Positions 32,625 through 37,070 of a stretch of DNA of 37,070 nucleotides are shown one piece after another; position 1 is the first letter of the stretch, and every line of letters starts with the position of its first letter. Location of the stretch: contig JAEWOD010000014.1 of the NCBI GenBank assembly GCA_023461035.1, positions 1-37,070 of the forward strand, in the 5' to 3' direction. This stretch comes from Bacteroidota bacterium. Its GTDB lineage: Bacteria; Bacteroidota; Bacteroidia; Flavobacteriales; Weeksellaceae. The notes under the pieces are model-generated. The model was not told the origin of the DNA. It saw only the letters and a program-made list of their open reading frames with translations, and did no database searches. The translations under genes were made by a program, and so were the position numbers.

Positions 32625-33650
32625 ATGAAAATAATCATACCGATGGCAGGGAGAGGCTCCCGTCTACGACCACATACTTTAACCGTTCCCAAACCTCTTA
32701 TCCCAATTGGAGGAAAACCTATTGTGCAAAGATTGGCTGAGGATATCACCAAACTTTCCGATCAAAAAATCGAGGAAATTGCCTTTATCATTGGTGATTT
32801 CGGGACTGAGGTAGAAGCACAGCTTTTGGAAATTGCCGAAAAGTTGGGTGCAAAAGGAACGATTTATCACCAAGACGAACCTTTGGGTACAGCACATGCT
32901 ATTTGGATGGCCAAAGAGTCTTTGTCCGGACCGGTTGTCGTAGCATTTGCCGATACATTATTTCGTGCTAATTTTCATTTGGATACCAATTCAGACGGAG
33001 TGGTTTGGGTAAAAAAAGTGGCCGATCCCAGCGCTTTTGGGGTCGTGAAATTGGATGCCTATGGCATCATCGAAGATTTCGTAGAGAAACCCAAAGAATT
33101 TGTATCGGATTTGGCCATTATCGGTATTTATTTCTTCAAAGACGGAGAAAATTTGCGAAGCGAAATCCAACACATCATGGAAAATGATATCCGTGGAAAT
33201 GGAGGCGAATATCAATTGACAGACGCATTGGAAAATATGCGGGCAAAAGGGAAAAAATTTACGCTGGGGCCGGTTGACGAATGGATGGATTGCGGAAACA
33301 AATCCGTTACGGTTCAGACAAACGGAAAGATTCTCTCGTTTGAAAAAGAAGAATTTGCCAAAATACCGGATTCAGCCAAAATCACCAATTCGCTGATTAT
33401 CCCACCCTGTTTCATCGGTGAGAACGTAGTCATCGAAAATTCAAAAATAGGACCTTTTGTATCGTTGGGTAACGGCACAAAAGTTGTAAACAGTAACATC
33501 GACAATAGTTTAATTCAGGAAAAATGTATCATTGATCATGGAAATCTGACCGGATCAATGATTGGGAATTATGCTGAATATTACGGCGTTTCCCGAAACA
33601 TCAGTTTAGGTGATTATTCTGTTTTGGACTTTAAAAATAAAGATGAGTGA
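32625..33650 (+). CDS. Sugar-phosphate nucleotidyltransferase (NDP-sugar pyrophosphorylase)
   Basis: This enzyme of 341 residues should join a sugar 1-phosphate to a nucleotide to give an activated sugar for glycan synthesis. The N-terminal Rossmann-type domain has the GRGSRLRPHTLTVPKPLIPI signature of the RmlA/GalU/GlmU group, with EPLGTAHAIW, FADTLF and GIYFF. A C-terminal segment (about 255-320) with hexapeptide spacing (IGENVVIENSKIGPFVSLGN) suggests a short left-handed beta-helix, as in GlmU-like or archaeal Sugar-1-P transferases. The sugar and nucleotide cannot be told from sequence alone. Its stop overlaps the GTG of the next gene (GTGA). Confidence 0.9.
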   Translation: MKIIIPMAGRGSRLRPHTLTVPKPLIPIGGKPIVQRLAEDITKLSDQKIEEIAFIIGDFGTEVEAQLLEIAEKLGAKGTIYHQDEPLGTAHAIWMAKESLSGPVVVAFADTLFRANFHLDTNSDGVVWVKKVADPSAFGVVKLDAYGIIEDFVEKPKEFVSDLAIIGIYFFKDGENLRSEIQHIMENDIRGNGGEYQLTDALENMRAKGKKFTLGPVDEWMDCGNKSVTVQTNGKILSFEKEEFAKIPDSAKITNSLIIPPCFIGENVVIENSKIGPFVSLGNGTKVVNSNIDNSLIQEKCIIDHGNLTGSMIGNYAEYYGVSRNISLGDYSVLDFKNKDE

Positions 33651-34450
33651 GAAGATCGGGGATTTTTGTTGTTTGGATAGTGATTGCGCTGCTTGGATTG
33701 ACGTCCTGCAGCACGCAAAAAGGTATGGCAACCGGAACTGCAGAGGAAGTCAAAACGGCGGGCATTATTAAAAACGCTTTGGCACAAAAGCCACAATTTG
33801 TGCATCTGACAATTTCGTCCAAAATAAATGCCGACATAGACGGCAATTCGGTCGGGTTAAACGGGAAAATCTATGTCAGGGACGGAAAAATGATTTGGGT
33901 AAATGTTTCCAAATTTGGAATCAACGCCGCCCGTGCGCTTATCACTCCAGACGGATTCAAAGCCTATGAAAAGTTGGACAGAACCTATATAGACGGGGAT
34001 TTTTCATATTTTAATAATTTGTTGAAAGTCGATTTTATTGATTATGAAAAATTGCAAAATCTGTTGTTGGGAAGAATATTTGTAGAAATGAAAACAAATG
34101 ATTTTCATTCAGAAGTTGTACAAAATGATTATGTGCTCCAATATAAAGACAATGAAGAAGTTCTCCGGAATCCAAAAGAAGGAAAGTACATCCAAGCCTA
34201 TACGCTGGACTCGGATTTCCGTTTAAAAAAAGCATATTTAAAAGACCCGAAAACCCAAATGGAATTGGACATCACCTATTCCAATTGGCAAAAGGTGGGG
34301 ACTCAGTTTTTTCCTAAAAATGTTAAAGTTTTGGTAAAAGATAAAAAAACACAAAAAGTAGACTTGGAATACAATAATTTTACTTTTGAAGAAAGCCAGA
34401 CACCTTTTGAAATTCCTTCCGGTTACAAACCCAACAAATTGCTAAAATGA
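33647..34450 (+). CDS. DUF4292 lipoprotein
   Basis: The 267-residue product starts at GTG 33647 in a 4-base overlap with the preceding gene. It has a lipoprotein signal (MRRSGIFVVWIVIALLGLTSC, lipobox Cys21). The mature part is beta-rich (HLTISSKINADIDGNSVGLN, MIWVNVSKFGINAARALITPDGFKAY) and resembles LolA/LolB-type half-barrels, which matches DUF4292, a Bacteroidota lipoprotein family of unknown function. Its position directly before the EnvC-like gene, again with a 4-base ATGA overlap, suggests a role in cell-envelope maintenance. Confidence 0.85.
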   Translation: MRRSGIFVVWIVIALLGLTSCSTQKGMATGTAEEVKTAGIIKNALAQKPQFVHLTISSKINADIDGNSVGLNGKIYVRDGKMIWVNVSKFGINAARALITPDGFKAYEKLDRTYIDGDFSYFNNLLKVDFIDYEKLQNLLLGRIFVEMKTNDFHSEVVQNDYVLQYKDNEEVLRNPKEGKYIQAYTLDSDFRLKKAYLKDPKTQMELDITYSNWQKVGTQFFPKNVKVLVKDKKTQKVDLEYNNFTFEESQTPFEIPSGYKPNKLLK

Positions 34451-36054
34451 GAAAACAACTGTTTTTCACTTTTTTGTTTATATTAATTTTTGCGGGAATA
34501 GCCAGTTCGCAAATTACCGAGCAGGAATTAAAAGAACAGAAAGAAAAATTACAGAAACAAAATTCTGCACTTAAAAAAGATATTTCCCAGTTAAATAAAG
34601 AACTTCAACAAAACCAGAGCGAATCTAAAACTTCCCTGTTGTACGTTCAGAACTTGACCAGCAAAATTACGGCTCAGTCAAAACTCGTGAGCGGTCTCAC
34701 AAAAGAAAAGAAATTTATAGAAGATGAGATTTATCTGACTCAATTGGAAATCAATAAGTTGAGTAGAGAGTTGGTGGAATTGAGAAAGGAGTATAAAGAT
34801 ATTTTGGTGAAGGCCTATAAAAATAAATCTGTAGAAAATAAACTGCTTTTCGTGCTTTCGTCTGAGAGTTTGACACAGGCATTTCGCCGTATCAAATATT
34901 TGGAGAAATATTCGGACTATCAGTTAGGAAAAGCCGATGAAATTCTGGCCAAAACCAAAGACATCGAAAAGCAAAAAGCAGAACGAGAAAAATCGAAGAA
35001 AGAAAAAGAAGCCGTTTTGGCACAACAATCTGTAGTGGTTGATGAATTGGAAAATGAAAAAATAGCCAAACAAAAAGTAATTGAAGATTTTAAAAAGAAT
35101 GCCGGTTTAATTTCCAACCAAATTGCATCCAAACAACAAGAACAAAAACAGATAGATGCTGAAATTAAAAATATCATCGAGGAAGAAATACGTTTGGCAA
35201 AAATCAGGGCTGAAAAAGATAAGAAAGCATGGGATGCTGCGGCTAAAACTAATACGATAGCAGCATTTCAAGCCTATTTGAATGAATGGCCAAATGGGGA
35301 TTATTCCAATTCGGCGCGTAAAAACATAACCCAATTGGAGGCGGACAATAAAGGCTGGCAGACAGCGAGAGGAAGTCACACTAAAGCGGCTTATCAGACC
35401 TATCTGAAAAACTTTCCGCAAGGTCAGTTTGCCTCAACTGCCCGTACCGAAATCTCCAAATTTGAAGCGGCTGAAGAAGAAGCCCGATTGGCTAAAGAAA
35501 AAGCAGAACGGGAAGCGCTTGCAGCCAACAAACCGGTAGAGGAAGTAGTGGTGAAAGAAGTGGAAAAACCCAAACCGGTTGAGAATCCGAAACCGGACAC
35601 GTCAACCAAGGTATATGAAACCAAAAGTAATTCTGCTGAGTTGACCGGAGAATTTGCCAGCAATAAAGGTCGTTTACCATGGCCTGTAAGCAGAGGGCAG
35701 ATTGTAGGGAAATTCGGACCGGGAAAGCACCCTATACTGGGACTGGATGTTAATAACGACGGAGTGGATATCGCTACCAATAAAGGAACCAATGCCCGCG
35801 CCGTGTTTGATGGAGAAGTTTCTCAAATAATTGCCATACCGGGTGGAAATCGTACGGTGCTTTTACGTCATGGAAATTATTATACAGTTTATAATAATTT
35901 GTCCTTTGTTTCGGTAAAGAAAGGAGATAAAGTGAAGAGAGGGCAGGATCTGGGCAGAATCTATACCGATGAAACCGGTAATACGATTTTGAATTTTCAG
36001 GTTCGGAATGGTTCGGATAAACAAAATCCGGAATCCTGGCTCGGAGCTAATTAA
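34447..36054 (+). CDS. EnvC-like murein hydrolase activator with degenerate LytM domain
   Basis: The 535-residue periplasmic protein has a signal peptide (1-21), a long coiled coil (about 22-115 and 160-260) and two 42-residue repeats (258-299 and 300-342: W..A....T..A.Q.YL...P.G....SAR..I). A Lys/Pro/Glu linker leads to a C-terminal M23/LytM domain (about 409-535). EnvC activates cell-wall amidases during division. Catalytic zinc ligands look absent: the usual H.GvDi reads NDGVDIAT and the usual LHFE.R reads LNFQVRNG. It is therefore probably an activator rather than a peptidase. The repeat module is not part of E. coli EnvC. Confidence 0.87.
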   Translation: MRKQLFFTFLFILIFAGIASSQITEQELKEQKEKLQKQNSALKKDISQLNKELQQNQSESKTSLLYVQNLTSKITAQSKLVSGLTKEKKFIEDEIYLTQLEINKLSRELVELRKEYKDILVKAYKNKSVENKLLFVLSSESLTQAFRRIKYLEKYSDYQLGKADEILAKTKDIEKQKAEREKSKKEKEAVLAQQSVVVDELENEKIAKQKVIEDFKKNAGLISNQIASKQQEQKQIDAEIKNIIEEEIRLAKIRAEKDKKAWDAAAKTNTIAAFQAYLNEWPNGDYSNSARKNITQLEADNKGWQTARGSHTKAAYQTYLKNFPQGQFASTARTEISKFEAAEEEARLAKEKAEREALAANKPVEEVVVKEVEKPKPVENPKPDTSTKVYETKSNSAELTGEFASNKGRLPWPVSRGQIVGKFGPGKHPILGLDVNNDGVDIATNKGTNARAVFDGEVSQIIAIPGGNRTVLLRHGNYYTVYNNLSFVSVKKGDKVKRGQDLGRIYTDETGNTILNFQVRNGSDKQNPESWLGAN

Positions 36055-36061
36055 AAATAAG

Positions 36062-36069
36062 TAAATTTG
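36062..36069 (+). promoter_or_regulatory. -7 promoter element of tatA
   Basis: TAAATTTG fits TAnnTTTG, 20 bases before the tatA ATG, so tatA can be transcribed independently of the envC-like gene. Confidence 0.5.
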
Positions 36070-36089
36070 TACCTTATAAATTATAAATC

Positions 36090-36272
36090 ATGGGAAAATT
36101 AGGTGGATGGGAAATACTGATAATTGTTTTGGTAATCCTACTTTTATTTGGAGGAAGAAAAATCCCTGAATTGATGAAAGGATTAGGTTCCGGAATCAAA
36201 GAATTCAAGGATGCGACTAAAGATGATGATGGAAAAAAGCCTGATAACACAGATAGTTCGCAGAAAGATTAA
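36090..36272 (+). CDS. tatA: Twin-arginine translocase subunit TatA/E
   Basis: TatA oligomers form the protein-conducting part of the Tat system that exports folded proteins. The 60 residues have the standard order: a short N-terminus (MGKLGGWE), one membrane helix (about 7-22), the hinge FGGRKIPELMKGLGSGIKEFK forming the amphipathic helix, and an acidic/lysine tail. TatC is not in the window. The gene is followed by an intrinsic terminator. Confidence 0.95.
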   Translation: MGKLGGWEILIIVLVILLLFGGRKIPELMKGLGSGIKEFKDATKDDDGKKPDNTDSSQKD

Positions 36273-36288
36273 AAAATTGTTTTAACAA

Positions 36289-36316
36289 AAAGGTAGAAGT
36301 TTCTGCCTTTCTTTTT
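36289..36316 (+). terminator. Rho-independent terminator after tatA
   Basis: AAAGGTAGA (36289-36297) pairs with TCTGCCTTT (36302-36310), nine pairs including one G-U, around a 4-base loop. CTTTTT follows. Confidence 0.8.
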
Positions 36317-36326
36317 AATTCAACAT

Positions 36327-36941
36327 ATGAACTTTACAGAAAAAGCCTGGCAAATTTTTAATAGGAGCATAAATGATTATCATATATCAAATGATGTAAA
36401 TGCCCAAATTAAAAATCCTTACAGCGAAATGGACTTGATTGAGCATTTGTTGTACAAAAAAAATTGGATTGACACAGTTCAGTGGCATTTGGAAGATATC
36501 ATCCGCGATCCGGAAATTGATCCGGTGGAAGCACTCCGCATCAAAAGATGGATTGATAAATCCAATCAGGAACGAACCGATATGGTGGAATACATAGATA
36601 GTTGGTTTTTACAAAAGTATACAGACGTTTCTATTCAATCAGATGCGAAAATCAATACAGAAAGTCCTGCCTGGGCCATAGATCGTTTTTCCATTTTGGC
36701 GTTAAAAGTCTATCACATGAATGAAGAAGCAAACCGGACAGATGCTTCTTCGGAACATTTGGTACAAGTCAAAGCCAAGTTGAATGTGCTTTTGGATCAA
36801 CATAAAGATTTATCCACTGCCATCGAAGAATTGATTCAGGACATATCGTCCGGAAAAAAATACATGAAAGTCTATAAACAGATGAAAATGTATAATGATG
36901 ATGAATTAAATCCGGTATTAAGAGGAAAGAATAAAGAATAA
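36327..36941 (+). CDS. DUF4254 protein
   Basis: This 204-residue cytoplasmic protein is predicted to be all helical. It matches DUF4254 in length and in motifs I remember (WHLEDIIRDPEIDPVEALRIKRWIDKSNQERTDMVEYIDSW and SPAWAIDRFSILALKVYHMNEEANR). The family is common in Bacteroidota and often lies near glycosyltransferase or envelope genes, but no function has been shown. Its start lies just after the tatA terminator, with no clear promoter between. Confidence 0.88.
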   Translation: MNFTEKAWQIFNRSINDYHISNDVNAQIKNPYSEMDLIEHLLYKKNWIDTVQWHLEDIIRDPEIDPVEALRIKRWIDKSNQERTDMVEYIDSWFLQKYTDVSIQSDAKINTESPAWAIDRFSILALKVYHMNEEANRTDASSEHLVQVKAKLNVLLDQHKDLSTAIEELIQDISSGKKYMKVYKQMKMYNDDELNPVLRGKNKE

Positions 36942-37070
36942 AAAGGTAATGTACTGAAAAATGGTTGGTGGATTATTGAAAAATAATTCATATACTGTAG
37001 CATCAGTTTGAAGAGGAAGTTGGCTTTGCTGAGGAGCAACCAACCAGCAATAAAATTGATACATATACTG
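36918..37070 (-). CDS. Possible 3' end of a convergent gene (partial, low confidence)
   Basis: The minus strand is open for 50 codons from the window edge to TAA 36918-36920, reading VAPQQSQLPLQTDATVYELF and then a hydrophobic tail ending FILSS. It would overlap the DUF4254 gene by 24 bases. I recognise no family, and a stretch this short can be open by chance. The non-genic alternative is that 36942-37070 is plain intergenic DNA holding an 8-bp inverted repeat (TGGTTGGT at 36962, ACCAACCA at 37039). Confidence 0.2.
   Translation of the reverse strand, partial: QYMYQFYCWLVAPQQSQLPLQTDATVYELFFNNPPTIFQYITFLFFILSS

Overview
The window looks like chromosomal DNA from a low-GC member of the Bacteroidota, order Flavobacteriales. 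Evidence: a SusC/SusD pair, a truncated-type NusA next to RimP and IF-2, an ATP synthase operon that ends at the gamma gene with no atpD/atpC, several families common in this group (DUF3078, DUF4292, DUF4254, DUF6168, DUF6794, a Porin_10-like barrel), and recurrent TAnnTTTG promoter -7 elements without Shine-Dalgarno sequences. I cannot place it below order.

Layout. 1-2176: an AT-rich accessory block with the 3' end of an unknown gene, a terminator, a small secreted protein and a DUF6794-type secreted protein that looks split by an in-frame stop. 2182-5244: pdxJ and a MscS-type channel (minus), a DUF456 membrane protein (plus), and an O6-alkylguanine-DNA methyltransferase (minus). 5263-9924: the rimP-nusA-infB transcription/translation operon, with a terminator-like hairpin in the rimP leader and a terminator after infB. 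9947-9962: a close match to the ParB-binding parS site. 9987-14672: a susC-susD outer-membrane uptake pair. 14691-16691: an outer-membrane porin-like barrel. 16731-19388: a minus-strand run of dusB, a thioesterase, a secreted protein and a DUF1287 lipoprotein, carrying a 33-bp perfect palindrome at the dusB stop. 19419-25236: the ATP synthase operon (atpZ/I-like, DUF6168, atpB, E, F, H, A, G), with a strong hairpin between atpE and atpF. 25264-26994: a DUF3078 barrel with a C-terminal coiled coil and a nitroreductase. 27045-29338: a membrane protein and the folate genes pabB and pabC. 29325-30938: gpsA with two small uncharacterised genes. 31098-36054: a flippase, a sugar nucleotidyltransferase, a DUF4292 lipoprotein and an EnvC-like amidase activator, a cell-envelope cluster. 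36062-36941: tatA and a DUF4254 protein.

The window is mostly housekeeping and envelope biology. I did not find a complete unknown multi-gene system such as a defence island, CRISPR array, prophage or integron. The most unusual signals are cis-acting: the parS-like site, the rimP leader hairpin, the atpE/atpF hairpin and the palindrome that supplies the dusB stop. At protein level they are the coiled-coil tail placed after the beta-signal of the DUF3078 barrel and the repeat module inside the EnvC-like protein. All names rest on sequence recognition from memory; no search was run.
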